From an uncultured Candidatus Saccharibacteria bacterium (GTDB lineage: Bacteria; Patescibacteriota; Saccharimonadia; Saccharimonadales; Saccharimonadaceae), in assembly GCA_947166405.1 (NCBI GenBank), contig CAMVEA010000005.1, positions 1 to 40,013 of the forward strand: 40,013 nt of DNA, written 5' to 3'. Position 1 is the first letter of the stretch. Each line of letters opens with the position of its first letter. Position numbers and translations under genes: made by a program. Under the pieces are notes generated by a model, which worked only from the letters and a program-made list of their open reading frames with translations, was not told the origin of the DNA and did no database searches. Positions 18,145-28,626 of this stretch are shown piece by piece.

Positions 18145-19060
18145 CCTCCGTAATAAGTTTATTCTAATAAACATTAGTATTACTTCCCTTGTTATCATCA
18201 TTGCATTCTCGTCTATCTATATTGTCTTTACCAGAAGAGCAGAAGATCGCCCACCGATGCCGGATGATATATCAATAATGATGTCTAGCGATTATAGACA
18301 AATAATCATAAACAGCCTAGAACACGAAAAAAAGGCAGCAGCCGAGAATCTTCTCATTACTCTGGTCATTTCAGGGATAGCTATCGAAATAGTTGTAGTT
18401 ATTCTCTCATATTACCTAGCAGAAGAGTCAATTAAGCCAATCAAAAAAGCTTACGAGTCTCAAAAAGTCTTCATCGCGAACGCATCACACGAGATCAAGA
18501 CGCCACTTGCCGCTATCTCAGCAAATCTTGAAGCAGCCGACATCCACGGCAATAAATGGATCCAAAACATCGAAAAAGAAACCGAAAAACTCACCACACT
18601 AAATCAAGAATTGCTCGCTTTGGCCAAATCCGATCTTATAGAACAGTCCGACCAAGAGGAAACCGACATTGCAAAACTTATTGATGAGGTATTGCAGAGT
18701 TTTGAACCCAAGATGTATAATTTAAAAGTACAAAAAAACTTTTCCGAACCAAGCAAAGCAAAAATAAACCCTAATGATTATAGGCAGATTGTCTGTATCT
18801 TGATAGACAACGCTATTAAATACTGTGACAAAGAAGTAACAATCCAATTGGAAAAGCATAGATTAATATTATCAAATGACGGTAGAATAATCCCATCAAG
18901 CTCAGGAGAACGTATCTTCGAACGATTCTATCAGGAAGACAAAAGCTCCGAAGGAGTAGGTCTCGGACTGTCAATTGCCAAATCGATCGCAGTTCGCAAT
19001 AAATGGAAAATATATCTCCAGCCCAACAAGAAAAAAACTACATTCTGTCTCGAGTACTAA
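18134..19060 (+). CDS. Sensor histidine kinase
   Basis: Two TM segments; FIANASHEIKTPLAAIS H-box, ILIDNAIKYC N-box, GVGLGLSIAKSIA G-box. Confidence 0.95.
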   Translation: MFSSLRNKFILINISITSLVIIIAFSSIYIVFTRRAEDRPPMPDDISIMMSSDYRQIIINSLEHEKKAAAENLLITLVISGIAIEIVVVILSYYLAEESIKPIKKAYESQKVFIANASHEIKTPLAAISANLEAADIHGNKWIQNIEKETEKLTTLNQELLALAKSDLIEQSDQEETDIAKLIDEVLQSFEPKMYNLKVQKNFSEPSKAKINPNDYRQIVCILIDNAIKYCDKEVTIQLEKHRLILSNDGRIIPSSSGERIFERFYQEDKSSEGVGLGLSIAKSIAVRNKWKIYLQPNKKKTTFCLEY

Positions 19061-19105
19061 TTATTTTTCAGCCAAATCTAAACTAAATAAGTTATAATAA
19101 TACAT

Positions 19106-19831
19106 ATGGAATCAAACGTAATTGATCGGGTAGAAAAGAAGTATCTAATTACCAAGCAAGACAAAAAAGCTTTTCTCAAGTTAATCCACCAAAAGATGAG
19201 GAAAGACGGTTATCATAAGTCTGAAGTATCCAACCTATATTTCGACACAGATAATTATGATTTTATCATTCAATCGATTGACCAACCAATATTCAAAGAA
19301 AAACTTCGCGCCAGAAGCTATGGTGGTTATGATCGCGTATTTTTGGAAATAAAAACCAAATTACGCGGCAAAGAATACAATGTAGGATATAAGCGTCGTG
19401 TTATGATAACGCACGATGATTTCAATAGGCTCATAAAAGGAAGCGCCAATGTCGTCGAATTAGCAAAAAAATCCGTCGAAAACCTCAATGATATCCAGAT
19501 AGCTAGAGAAGTAGATTATTTTATAGACAGATTCAACCTCAAACCCAAGATACTTGTAATGTATAGTAGAGAAAGCTACAAAGGTGACGATGAGCTCAGA
19601 ATAACATTTGACGAAAAACTTAAATATCGCACCAATAATTTAAGTTTCAATAAAGCAAAACGTGGTAAAATATACTTTAAGGACGACCGAAATATAATAA
19701 TGGAAGTCAAAGCCCACGGAGTACTACCGCTCTGGCTAGTAAAAAGCATGTCTGAGCAGAAGGTATTTCCACAGCAATTTAGCAAAGTTGGAAAAATCTA
19801 CGAAAAAATAAGAAAGGAAGAAAATGTTTAA
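19106..19831 (+). CDS. VTC-domain protein (polyphosphate polymerase-like)
   Basis: VIDRVEKKYLITKQD...VSNLYFDTDNYD...KEKLRARSYGGYDRVFLEIKTKLRG...IMEVKAHGVLPLWL. Confidence 0.85.
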   Translation: MESNVIDRVEKKYLITKQDKKAFLKLIHQKMRKDGYHKSEVSNLYFDTDNYDFIIQSIDQPIFKEKLRARSYGGYDRVFLEIKTKLRGKEYNVGYKRRVMITHDDFNRLIKGSANVVELAKKSVENLNDIQIAREVDYFIDRFNLKPKILVMYSRESYKGDDELRITFDEKLKYRTNNLSFNKAKRGKIYFKDDRNIIMEVKAHGVLPLWLVKSMSEQKVFPQQFSKVGKIYEKIRKEENV

Positions 19832-20495
19832 CAGTATATTTGACTCGACAGTAAATGGCCTCGACATAAAGACGGCCTTAATATGTGCTGGCGTAGCATT
19901 AGTGCTAGGCGTAGCCATAGCTATTACGCATATGAAGACGTCTCAGACATCCAAAGGCTTTCTTATCACTCTAGCGACCTTGCCGATTCTAGTTATGGCA
20001 GTAATGATTATGATAAACGGCAATCTAGGCACTTCCATTGCTATACTAGGCGCATTTTCACTCATCCGATTTCGCTCTATCCAGGGCGACGCCAAAGAGC
20101 TCTTGAGTATATTCTTCACAATGATGGTAGGGCTAGCGCTAGGAATGGGGCATGTATTATTTGCAATCGTCATTACTGTTATTTCGATTCTAGCAATTCT
20201 ATTCTTCTCCTACACAAGTATTCTCGAGCCCAACAAGAAGAATCGCGTCCTCAAAATCGTCATCCCTGAGGATCTTGACTACGAAGATGCTTTTGATGAA
20301 ATATTTCACAAATACACATCCAAAGCAAATCTCGTTCGTATGAAGACGATGAACATGGGTAGTCTCTATAAGCTCACCTATGACATAACAATCAAAAAAG
20401 GCATCAAAGAAAAAGAATTCCTAGATGAAATTCGTATCAAGAACTGTAACCTAAAAGTACTACTATCTCATCCCTGCCTCGAAGAGGAGATATAA
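19824..20495 (+). CDS. DUF4956 membrane protein
   Basis: Several TM segments plus GAFSLIRFRSIQGDAKELLSIFFTMMVGLALGMGH; overlaps the VTC gene by 8 nt. Confidence 0.85.
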   Translation: MFNSIFDSTVNGLDIKTALICAGVALVLGVAIAITHMKTSQTSKGFLITLATLPILVMAVMIMINGNLGTSIAILGAFSLIRFRSIQGDAKELLSIFFTMMVGLALGMGHVLFAIVITVISILAILFFSYTSILEPNKKNRVLKIVIPEDLDYEDAFDEIFHKYTSKANLVRMKTMNMGSLYKLTYDITIKKGIKEKEFLDEIRIKNCNLKVLLSHPCLEEEI

Positions 20496-20496
20496 A

Positions 20497-22245
20497 ATGG
20501 CGAATGGTGGCAAAAACAACAATAATAAGAATAGCCGCTCCAACAGTAATCCGAATCAATCGCCAGAAGTCAAACGTAATAGAGCGTCAAAGACATTTCA
20601 TCGGTTCGATCCAAGAGTCATAGCTATAATCTTATTAATTATCGCCGCTTTTGCTGCCGCACTCTATTTAAACGAGCAAAAACAATCCGAGAGTGTTTCG
20701 AGCCTTATTAATGGACTGGATATTGATAACGGTGATCTTAGGATAAACTGGTCACGATATAAGACTACCGACATCAAATTATCTGAACCACTTACTATAA
20801 CACAATCTGGCACTTATCATATTACCGGCTATTTATATAGTGGTGGAATCACGATAGATGCAGGTATAGGAGAAGTCAAGTTAATATTAGATAATACCAT
20901 CATAAACAATCCAACAGGTCCAGCAATATATTGCAAGAACGCTGAAGATTTAGTAATCGAATTAATTGGTAACAATAATCTTTCTGATGGAGAGACATTC
21001 GATGGAGACTACGACGAAGACGTAACTGGCACCATCTATAGTAAAGGGGATCTTGTATTTCAAGGCGATGGCACGCTCACCATAAACGCAAATTATCAAG
21101 ACGCTATAATAGGCAAAGATGACTTAAAGTTTAGTTCTGGCACGTACACCATTTCCGCCAACGATGACGCCATACGTGGCAAGGATTCAGTTTATATACT
21201 AGGAGGTTCTTTTGTATTAAACGCAATGTCAGATGCTATTAAGACCACTAACGAAATGGACCGTGGCAAGGGATTCATATTAATCGAAGACGGCGAAATA
21301 TCCATTTCTTCAACCGAAGGAGAAGGACTAGAAGCCACCAAAGAAATCATTATTAACGGGGGGACATTGACCATCAATAGCCTCGCCGATGCCATACATT
21401 CGGATAATTATGTCGGCATTACAGGGGGTGCTACTACGATTACTTCAGAAGATGACGGCATTCACGCCGACAATAAAGTCTCAATAGATGGAGGCGATAT
21501 AGATATAATCAAGTCTTATGAAGGCATAGAAGCGCGAGTTATCACGATTAATGGAGGCAATACTAACATTGTATCTAAGGATGACGGAATTAATGCTGGT
21601 GGAGGCGTCGATGGTTCTTCTAATAGTATCACGATGAGAGAATTGTCTAAGACGGATGCTAATTGTATCATTACAATAAATGGTGGAAATATAAATATCA
21701 ATTCAATCGGAGACGGAATAGATAGTAACGGCAGTATTAGCTTCAATGGCGGAATGACAATTGTGGATGGCCCATCCGATAACGGCAATGGCGCATTGGA
21801 CTCAGGTACCGATATTACAATGTCTGGTGGTACAGTAATTGCAATCGGGGCTAGCGGAATGGCAAATTCCTTAGGCTCGCACTCCTCAGTATATAATATT
21901 AGTGTTTATTTAGAATCCATTAAACCAGCAGGGACCAAAATCGCAATTCAAAATTCAAACGGAAACAATATTATTACCTATACTTCCAAAAAACAATTTA
22001 GTCACATCGCCTTTGGCACCGAAGAGTTAAAGCTTGGCGACACGTACTCCATATATATCGATGACGAATTATATCAATCATTCACTATTTCTGACACTAC
22101 TACCAACATCGGAAGGCGGAATAACTATATTTCAGTCCCAAGGGCTGACGGTCAACCAATCAACCAAGCTGCTCCAGCTCAACCAGAAAAGAGTCCTACC
22201 AACCACCCAATTAATCAGCAAATCGAACAATCAGACGAACAGTAG
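20497..22245 (+). CDS. Membrane-anchored beta-helix carbohydrate-binding-like protein (DUF4353-type)
   Basis: N-terminal TM; repeated ISANDDAIRGKDSVYILGGSF / ITSEDDGIHADNKVSIDGGDIDI units; operonic with the DUF4956 gene. Confidence 0.8.
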   Translation: MANGGKNNNNKNSRSNSNPNQSPEVKRNRASKTFHRFDPRVIAIILLIIAAFAAALYLNEQKQSESVSSLINGLDIDNGDLRINWSRYKTTDIKLSEPLTITQSGTYHITGYLYSGGITIDAGIGEVKLILDNTIINNPTGPAIYCKNAEDLVIELIGNNNLSDGETFDGDYDEDVTGTIYSKGDLVFQGDGTLTINANYQDAIIGKDDLKFSSGTYTISANDDAIRGKDSVYILGGSFVLNAMSDAIKTTNEMDRGKGFILIEDGEISISSTEGEGLEATKEIIINGGTLTINSLADAIHSDNYVGITGGATTITSEDDGIHADNKVSIDGGDIDIIKSYEGIEARVITINGGNTNIVSKDDGINAGGGVDGSSNSITMRELSKTDANCIITINGGNININSIGDGIDSNGSISFNGGMTIVDGPSDNGNGALDSGTDITMSGGTVIAIGASGMANSLGSHSSVYNISVYLESIKPAGTKIAIQNSNGNNIITYTSKKQFSHIAFGTEELKLGDTYSIYIDDELYQSFTISDTTTNIGRRNNYISVPRADGQPINQAAPAQPEKSPTNHPINQQIEQSDEQ

Positions 22246-22359
22246 TTTTATAAACAATAGCCATAGATTAAGCTATCCTACACTAAGAAGTGTGGTATGA
22301 TCAAGCAAATATAGAGCGTAACAAGCTCGCCACGTCATTAATACTTCAGCATAAATACG

Positions 22360-23313
22360 CTAAAATGAAGAATAAAAAACTGCCTCAATTTCAGAGCCAA
22401 GATTGCGTATATATTGAAATGGAATTTGATTAGTCATAACCACTACAATATAATGCCTATTTTGTTCTGGAAACTCTACAATTGCAGCATCATTATAAAC
22501 ATTCCAAGAATCGCCATCGTAATCCCATCCAACTTTATTGTATACAGTAGCTTTCGAAAAACCACTCGGTAGCCCTTGGCGCCAATCGTATTCCGTAATA
22601 GGTTGGTTTAAAAATGAGTCCTTCATTAAGCTCAGCAATTCATCATTAGTTATATCAGAGTGTACGTAATACTTATGCATCATTTTTGCAACATCGAGAG
22701 GAGTTGAAACAAGACTATTAATGTCAGAGTCCGAAATCCCATATTCATCTCTTACGATTCTTTCCAATTCCTTGCGCCCAATCATGCTCCATAAAGTCTC
22801 GGCGCATGGCGAGTATGATTGTCTTATTGATAAATCGAGGCATTCTTGAATAGTATATCCAGTCAGTCCAGCGTAATCATCGCTCTGCCACTCTCCAGTC
22901 TGTAAGCGACGGTAGCTTTCGTATACCACGAAAAGCTTATATAGTGATGCAGTCTGAAAGCTTTCTTGAGGATTATACGTACCGACCAACTCATTTCTAT
23001 CCAAATCATAGATAACGACACCCTTCCTTCCCCCAGTACTTTTAGCCCATATATCAATCGCGTCTCGATAATCAATCCTTGAAGGCAAGGCGGGGTCTGA
23101 AGGTAAAACTTGCCCAAAAGCTACCCCTGTTATTTCGGAGCTTTTATGCGCGCCTTCTTGAGGAGTTGAGGTGTTATTCTTATTCTTCCCTATTTCTATC
23201 AATAGAACTACCCCAATGATTAGTAGTATGGCAAATACACTCACTAAGAATACCCAGGCAGCTCTTCTACTCTTAGCTATGGCCTTACGCTGATAAGTCT
23301 TTCTAAGAACCAT
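22360..23313 (-). CDS. Secreted class-A beta-lactamase-fold serine hydrolase
   Basis: N-terminal TM; QTASLYKLFVVYE gives SxxK; SYSPC near the usual SDN position; KVGWDYDG near the KTG position. Confidence 0.8.
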   Translation of the reverse strand: MVLRKTYQRKAIAKSRRAAWVFLVSVFAILLIIGVVLLIEIGKNKNNTSTPQEGAHKSSEITGVAFGQVLPSDPALPSRIDYRDAIDIWAKSTGGRKGVVIYDLDRNELVGTYNPQESFQTASLYKLFVVYESYRRLQTGEWQSDDYAGLTGYTIQECLDLSIRQSYSPCAETLWSMIGRKELERIVRDEYGISDSDINSLVSTPLDVAKMMHKYYVHSDITNDELLSLMKDSFLNQPITEYDWRQGLPSGFSKATVYNKVGWDYDGDSWNVYNDAAIVEFPEQNRHYIVVVMTNQIPFQYIRNLGSEIEAVFYSSF

Positions 23314-24764
23314 TTCGATGTCTCACCATCAAGAAGTTTAGTTTGCATCGTACTGTCATATACAGTTGGAATAATCTTCGTCTGTAATAGTTTGCCATTA
23401 TAGAAATAATGGGCCAAGACCAAACTGCGCGTGGTACCTGGCCACCACACTTGATCGAAGAATAAATTACCTAGCCCGTAATATATTACGCCACCTTCGT
23501 ACAATTCAAAGGTTTGTGGTTGATGGGCAGAAGTTCCAACGACCATATCAGCACCCAATTCAATTAGGTGACGGAAAAACCCTACCTGGTCACCGGCCGC
23601 CGAATCGGCTCTATCACACGTCGCATCTTCATACTCCGAAGCATATGCACTACATTCGTAGTATTGAATATCCACAATTACGAAGTCGCCACGCTCCTTA
23701 GCAGCCTTAATATCATCAGTTGCGGACTCGTCATAGTATTGATTCGCCCCAGGGCTATTGCCAGTAGTAGCACCTCCGGTAGATAGGTTATAAGCCAACA
23801 TAGTAATATTGCTGTTTTTTTCGGAAATATTTAATGGCTCTGCAGCTTCATCTGCATTTTTGCCACCTCCTACCATCTTGATACCCTTTTCATTATAAAT
23901 ATCTATCGAACCAATTGCAGCTTCACTACCACAATCACCGTTATGGTTACCAGTCAATTCAACAATATCGAGCCCAATGTCGAGCAAAGTATCGACAAAC
24001 CTTGGATCCGAGCAAATATTCTCGCTACTGGCGTACTCAGTAAACGAAGATTCATTCGACGTGTGGGTCAAATCAAATCCAGACAGGAAGGGCGCAATGT
24101 TCTGTGAAAAGTACTTCGGATCATTTACTGCATTCAGCTTGGCGTTCATCCCTCTACTCAACGCAGTGACGCCAGTCTGAGCAAAAGACAACACCGTATC
24201 TTTAGTAGGCCAATCCTTAGCGAAAACATCTTCAACGAGTGGCCTAATTTCATCATAGAAGCTATTTGATTCGAATTTGATAATCCGAAAAACTGCCCCT
24301 GAGTCAAACTCATCTAAATAATATTTATTATTAATACTAAGAAGTTTCCTTGTATTATTAAGCTCATCAAATGGTGTCATCGTAAAAGCAACATCCGACA
24401 CGTATGTATCAGCAAATAAACGCTCTGCACTATCGGAGTCTATGTTGGTTGCAGAATCATAAAAATCTGTTGTAGGTAGCCATATATTATACACATATTG
24501 CCCAGATTGTAGCGCTGGCAGGTTAAGGCTATATTCTGCTGAAATAGTTACATCGTTATCAAGCTCTATCTCGTCAGTAAAGATTTCGGAAAGAACTTGC
24601 CTTTCGCCGTCAGTCAAGCTTTCATCAAGATATACGACCCCAGGCACCTTAAAGACACCAGTTCCTGTAAGCTTCTGTATGCCGAATAATACAGCCACTC
24701 CGACCACGGCAACCACCACAAAGATGATTAAAACAATCTTTCTAGTATTCCGTCTCCGAACCAT
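23277..24764 (-). CDS. CapA-family (PGA synthesis) metallophosphatase-like protein
   Basis: N-terminal TM; DIVELTGNHNGDCG, GADMVVGTSAHQPQTFELYEGGVIYYGLGNLFFDQ. Confidence 0.85.
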   Translation of the reverse strand: MVRRRNTRKIVLIIFVVVAVVGVAVLFGIQKLTGTGVFKVPGVVYLDESLTDGERQVLSEIFTDEIELDNDVTISAEYSLNLPALQSGQYVYNIWLPTTDFYDSATNIDSDSAERLFADTYVSDVAFTMTPFDELNNTRKLLSINNKYYLDEFDSGAVFRIIKFESNSFYDEIRPLVEDVFAKDWPTKDTVLSFAQTGVTALSRGMNAKLNAVNDPKYFSQNIAPFLSGFDLTHTSNESSFTEYASSENICSDPRFVDTLLDIGLDIVELTGNHNGDCGSEAAIGSIDIYNEKGIKMVGGGKNADEAAEPLNISEKNSNITMLAYNLSTGGATTGNSPGANQYYDESATDDIKAAKERGDFVIVDIQYYECSAYASEYEDATCDRADSAAGDQVGFFRHLIELGADMVVGTSAHQPQTFELYEGGVIYYGLGNLFFDQVWWPGTTRSLVLAHYFYNGKLLQTKIIPTVYDSTMQTKLLDGETSKWFLERLISVRP

Positions 24765-24816
24765 ATATTATATATTATAACACAAAAACCAACCAAAAAT
24801 GTGCTATAATATACTT

Positions 24817-26769
24817 ATGTTAAATTGGTTCAGTCGAAATGAAGTCGAACGCGATATTATCTCGCCAAACTCACGAGTCAGATGTCATTTTTCTTTAAAG
24901 AACGGTCAATTGTTATATTCAGTATATAAAAACGACAAATTAATAATCAGACCTTCTAGGCTCGGTTTTCTAATATGCGGAGAAGAACCATTAGTCAACA
25001 ATCTGAAGCTAGTGCGTGAACAGAAGAAAAAACACAGCGAAGTTATTGAGCTACCATGGGGTGAAGATAGATACATTAATAATAATTACAACGAGTCCAC
25101 TTTCTATTTAGCCGAAAAAAAGAACGACAAACGCATCATGACTCTAAGATTTCGCATCTTCGATAACGGTGTCGCATTCCGTTACGAAATACCCCCACAG
25201 CCCAAATTTAGCCAAATTACCATCAAAGAAGAACTAACGGAATTCAACCTCGACCTCAATACGATAGCATGGAAAATACCCGCCTACCAGCCTGACAGAT
25301 ACGAATATAACTACGAGAAAACCAACGTTTTCAATTTAAATCATTCAGTGCACACTCCATTAACTCTAAAAACTCCAAATGGTTTTTATCTTTCAATTCA
25401 TGAAGCGGCCCTTTATAACTATGGCTCAATGACTATCAAATTAAATTCAAGACAAGCCCTAACGACTGACATTACTCCACTTTCGGATGGAACCAAAGCT
25501 CACGTTTCGCTTCCATTCAATACGCCATGGCGACTTGTTATGCTTGCAGACTCGGCGATTGAGCTTACTACAAATCGCATTATGTATGCGCTTAACGATC
25601 CGCCCAGTTCGGATTTTAGCTGGGTCAAGACTCTTAAGTTTATTGGCATATGGTGGGCTATGTACGTAGGTGAGTGGACATGGGCACCAGGAGAGCGACA
25701 CGGTGCTACTACTGAGCACGCAAGAGAGTACATTGACGCCGCAGTGCGTTTAGGAATTCAAGGTCTACTTATCGAAGGATGGAACGAGGGGTGGGAAGGC
25801 GATTGGCTTGAGAATGGAGTCAATAACAAGTTTACAGTCGCCACGCCAGATTTCAACCTTGAAGAGGTCGCAAGCTATGCCCGTAGCCAAAACATCGAAT
25901 TAGTAGGACACCACGAGACCGTCGGATTTATAGATAACTACGAAAAACAACTCGAAGCTGCTTATAATTATTATGCAGCCAATGGGATTCAATACATCAA
26001 AACAGGCTACGCTGGAAGCATGATGACCATCAATGGTCGCCGCGAGTTCCATCATTCACAGCTAGGAGTAAATCACTATCAGAAGACTGTCGAACTGGCT
26101 AGTCGCAAAAAAATCATGCTCGATATCCACGAACCCATCAAAGGCACAGGTATCGAGCGTACATTTCCTAATCTACTTAGTCGTGAAGGTGCACGTGGCC
26201 AAGAGTATGAGGGGGGCGCATTATCGCCTTCTCATGCTTGCTACTTACCATACACGAGATTGTTATCTGGAGGCATGGACTATACCAGTGGCATCCTAGA
26301 TTTAGCAAACAGCGTTAAACGTATGTCGACCACCCTGGCTCGACAATTAGCGTATTTCGTTACAATTTATTCCGGTATGCAAATGGCAGCCGACCGACCA
26401 TTTATTTACGAGGAACGCTTCCCTTCAGAATTTGAGTTTATTCGCGCAGTTCCTACCAACTTCGACCGTACGCTTCCTCTGGCAGGAGAGATAGGCGAAT
26501 ACTATGTCGTAGCTCGCAAGGATCACGATTCTGCCGATTGGTATATCGGTGGAGTGACAGACGAGACGCCAAGGCGAGTTCATATTCCACTTGATTTTCT
26601 CGATTCTGGAGCCTACGAAGCGACAATTTTTGCAGACTCCGACGACGCTCATTATCGCGACAATCAATTCGGCATCGTCAAGCAGAACAAACATGTAGGT
26701 CGTACCGACTCACTCGACTTGTATATGGCGCCCGGTGGTGGATTTGCTATTCAGCTTCGGCATATATGA
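24817..26769 (+). CDS. Glycoside hydrolase family 97-like enzyme (no apparent signal peptide)
   Basis: GLLIEGWNEGWEGDW, ELVGHHETVG, MLDIHEPIKGTGIERTFPNLLSREGARGQEYE resemble GH97 (SusB-like) blocks; start moved to the Met after TGCTATAAT. Confidence 0.85.
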   Translation: MLNWFSRNEVERDIISPNSRVRCHFSLKNGQLLYSVYKNDKLIIRPSRLGFLICGEEPLVNNLKLVREQKKKHSEVIELPWGEDRYINNNYNESTFYLAEKKNDKRIMTLRFRIFDNGVAFRYEIPPQPKFSQITIKEELTEFNLDLNTIAWKIPAYQPDRYEYNYEKTNVFNLNHSVHTPLTLKTPNGFYLSIHEAALYNYGSMTIKLNSRQALTTDITPLSDGTKAHVSLPFNTPWRLVMLADSAIELTTNRIMYALNDPPSSDFSWVKTLKFIGIWWAMYVGEWTWAPGERHGATTEHAREYIDAAVRLGIQGLLIEGWNEGWEGDWLENGVNNKFTVATPDFNLEEVASYARSQNIELVGHHETVGFIDNYEKQLEAAYNYYAANGIQYIKTGYAGSMMTINGRREFHHSQLGVNHYQKTVELASRKKIMLDIHEPIKGTGIERTFPNLLSREGARGQEYEGGALSPSHACYLPYTRLLSGGMDYTSGILDLANSVKRMSTTLARQLAYFVTIYSGMQMAADRPFIYEERFPSEFEFIRAVPTNFDRTLPLAGEIGEYYVVARKDHDSADWYIGGVTDETPRRVHIPLDFLDSGAYEATIFADSDDAHYRDNQFGIVKQNKHVGRTDSLDLYMAPGGGFAIQLRHI

Positions 26770-27238
26770 TTAAACGATGCGTAGCGTCGCCTCCACCCAA
26801 ATCTTCGCCCGCACAGGTCATTATCACAATCGTGTCACGTTCTGTTCCAGCCATGATTTCTTCCATTTCAATCGATTCTTTTAATGCCAAACGAGCCTTC
26901 ACTATACGATATTCATTATTATCATAACTAATCAAATCACCAATCTTTATATCATCCAGATTATGAAAAACAGTACTAGAATGACCAAATAATAAAGTCT
27001 TATTATCGGCAGCACTATAGCTTCCAACAATCGTATCTGGCGTTTCTAACTTATTGCCTATTAACGTAACAGTAGTTACATCAGAGCTAAGACCAATGCT
27101 CGGAATAAGCAGTTTAGCCGAAACATCATAATTAGTTGCTTCCGCAGGTTGCAGACCAATTATAATATATGCAATAAACATAATTACATAAGTAGATGCA
27201 AATATTGCCCTAATACTATGTCGTCTTCTTAACTTCAC
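26747..27238 (-). CDS. Sortase
   Basis: LFGHS, VIMTCAGEDLGGGDATHRLIIYA (catalytic H, TC and R); N-terminal TM; GTG start with AAGGAGA SD. Confidence 0.88.
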   Translation of the reverse strand: MKLRRRHSIRAIFASTYVIMFIAYIIIGLQPAEATNYDVSAKLLIPSIGLSSDVTTVTLIGNKLETPDTIVGSYSAADNKTLLFGHSSTVFHNLDDIKIGDLISYDNNEYRIVKARLALKESIEMEEIMAGTERDTIVIMTCAGEDLGGGDATHRLIIYAEAE

Positions 27239-27318
27239 ACTCTCTCCTTATGCTTTATATTATAGCACAATATGTCGTAGAGCAACTATTTTTTTCTGCT
27301 GGATTTTTCCACAAAAAA

Positions 27319-27864
27319 CTAAAGTCCAGGGCTGAACATCTTGAGCTTTTTTTCGTGGTTTTTGTAATTTTTATCGTGATTCCCCACCTCAGCCCAAAAA
27401 GCTTTTGAATGATCCATATGATTAAGGTGCGCCAGTTCGTGGATAATAACATAATCTATAAGAACATTCGGCAATTTCATCAAGCCAATATTAAGTGATA
27501 TAGTTCTATTAGAAGAACAAGAACCCCATCTTGTATTAGCGTGTGAGAGTCGACATTTATCATAAGAGTAACCATATAGTTTAGCATAGTACTCCAAACG
27601 ATATGGCAAATACTCTCGTGCTTTTTTCATAAGCTGTTTCTTTTGATAATCACGTGCTCGTTGTTCACTAGGGTCACGCAAAGGTAGTTTTTCTCGTATT
27701 GCATCACGGTTAGATTTAATAAACCTCTTCGCTAGAAATTCTGAAGTATGCGTAGGTACCGACATTTGTAATCTGCCAGAAGTAGAAACTGAAAATCTAA
27801 CTCCTTTTGATAAGGAGTTTTTACGAACAACAACTTCACCAAATTCTTCGTCAACAATAATCAT
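27319..27864 (-). CDS. YgjP/DUF45-family zinc metallopeptidase
   Basis: YVIIHELAHLNHMDHSKAFWAEV (HExxH) and RWGSCSSNRTISLN. Confidence 0.9.
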   Translation of the reverse strand: MIIVDEEFGEVVVRKNSLSKGVRFSVSTSGRLQMSVPTHTSEFLAKRFIKSNRDAIREKLPLRDPSEQRARDYQKKQLMKKAREYLPYRLEYYAKLYGYSYDKCRLSHANTRWGSCSSNRTISLNIGLMKLPNVLIDYVIIHELAHLNHMDHSKAFWAEVGNHDKNYKNHEKKLKMFSPGL

Positions 27865-27893
27865 CTAAAACTAAAACTCTGACAACGAATTAA

Positions 27894-28394
27894 TTATTTT
27901 ATTTCAACCAAATCAGCCAAGCCAATAATAACATGCTTCGACTGAGTCTCAAATGTATGCTTACCCGATAGGATAATTGGATGCTCGTTCTCTGCAGGGG
28001 CTTCCATTTCATTAACAGCAACATCATAAGCTTCTTTTGCTTTCGACACAGAACGATAACGCTGCTTTAATCTTGTCCGAATAGTAGAAACATCAGTTTG
28101 TATCCAAATCAATGCAGGCTCATAGCCGTCAGCTCTTAGAAGATTACGCATCTCAATTCGCTCGGCCTCAGTATTAAGACCACCTTCTACGATAATTGTC
28201 TGCCTGGTCCTTAGAATTAGCTTCAGCACGACCATCAACTGCTCGCGCGAGAAGCCTTCATCAGTTAGTTTACTTAAATCGTAATACGCAAGTCCAAATT
28301 TTTTTGCAAATTTTTCTGCGAAAGTCGATTTTCCACTGCAAGGTGCACCAAACACAAGCAGCGCTCTTGATTTATTATTCTTATTACCTTCCAT
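27894..28394 (-). CDS. P-loop AAA/kinase-like protein
   Basis: LLVFGAPCSGKSTFAEKFAKKFG Walker A; start placed at MEGNKNNKS because upstream codons overlap a promoter-like TGTTACAAT. Confidence 0.75.
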   Translation of the reverse strand: MEGNKNNKSRALLVFGAPCSGKSTFAEKFAKKFGLAYYDLSKLTDEGFSREQLMVVLKLILRTRQTIIVEGGLNTEAERIEMRNLLRADGYEPALIWIQTDVSTIRTRLKQRYRSVSKAKEAYDVAVNEMEAPAENEHPIILSGKHTFETQSKHVIIGLADLVEIK

Positions 28395-28483
28395 AATATA
28401 TATATTGTAACATACTTTCAATTAAAATAAAGCATTTTTATTAAAAATATAGCAAAAGCCATAATCATTAATACTAATGTGGC

Positions 28484-28555
28484 AGGGGTGGCAAGACTTG
28501 AACTCACGACACGCGGTTTTGGAGACCGCTGCTCTACCAACTGAGCTACACCCCT
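28484..28555 (-). tRNA. tRNA-Trp (anticodon CCA)
   Basis: Reverse complement AGGGGTGTAGCTCAGTTGGTAGAGCAGCGGTCTCCAAAACCGCGTGTCGTGAGTTCAAGTCTTGCCACCCCT; GCGGT-CTCCAAA-ACCGC anticodon arm. Confidence 0.96.
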
Positions 28556-28626
28556 ATTTGTTAAGTTTCTATACATATTTTATCACAAAATTTGCCAAAA
28601 TAAACAAAATTGTGCTAAAATAGAAT

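Noticed and set aside
19883-20269. ORF of 128 aa in an alternative frame of the DUF4956 gene
   Set aside because: Overlaps the convincing membrane-protein frame; composition not protein-like and no SD.
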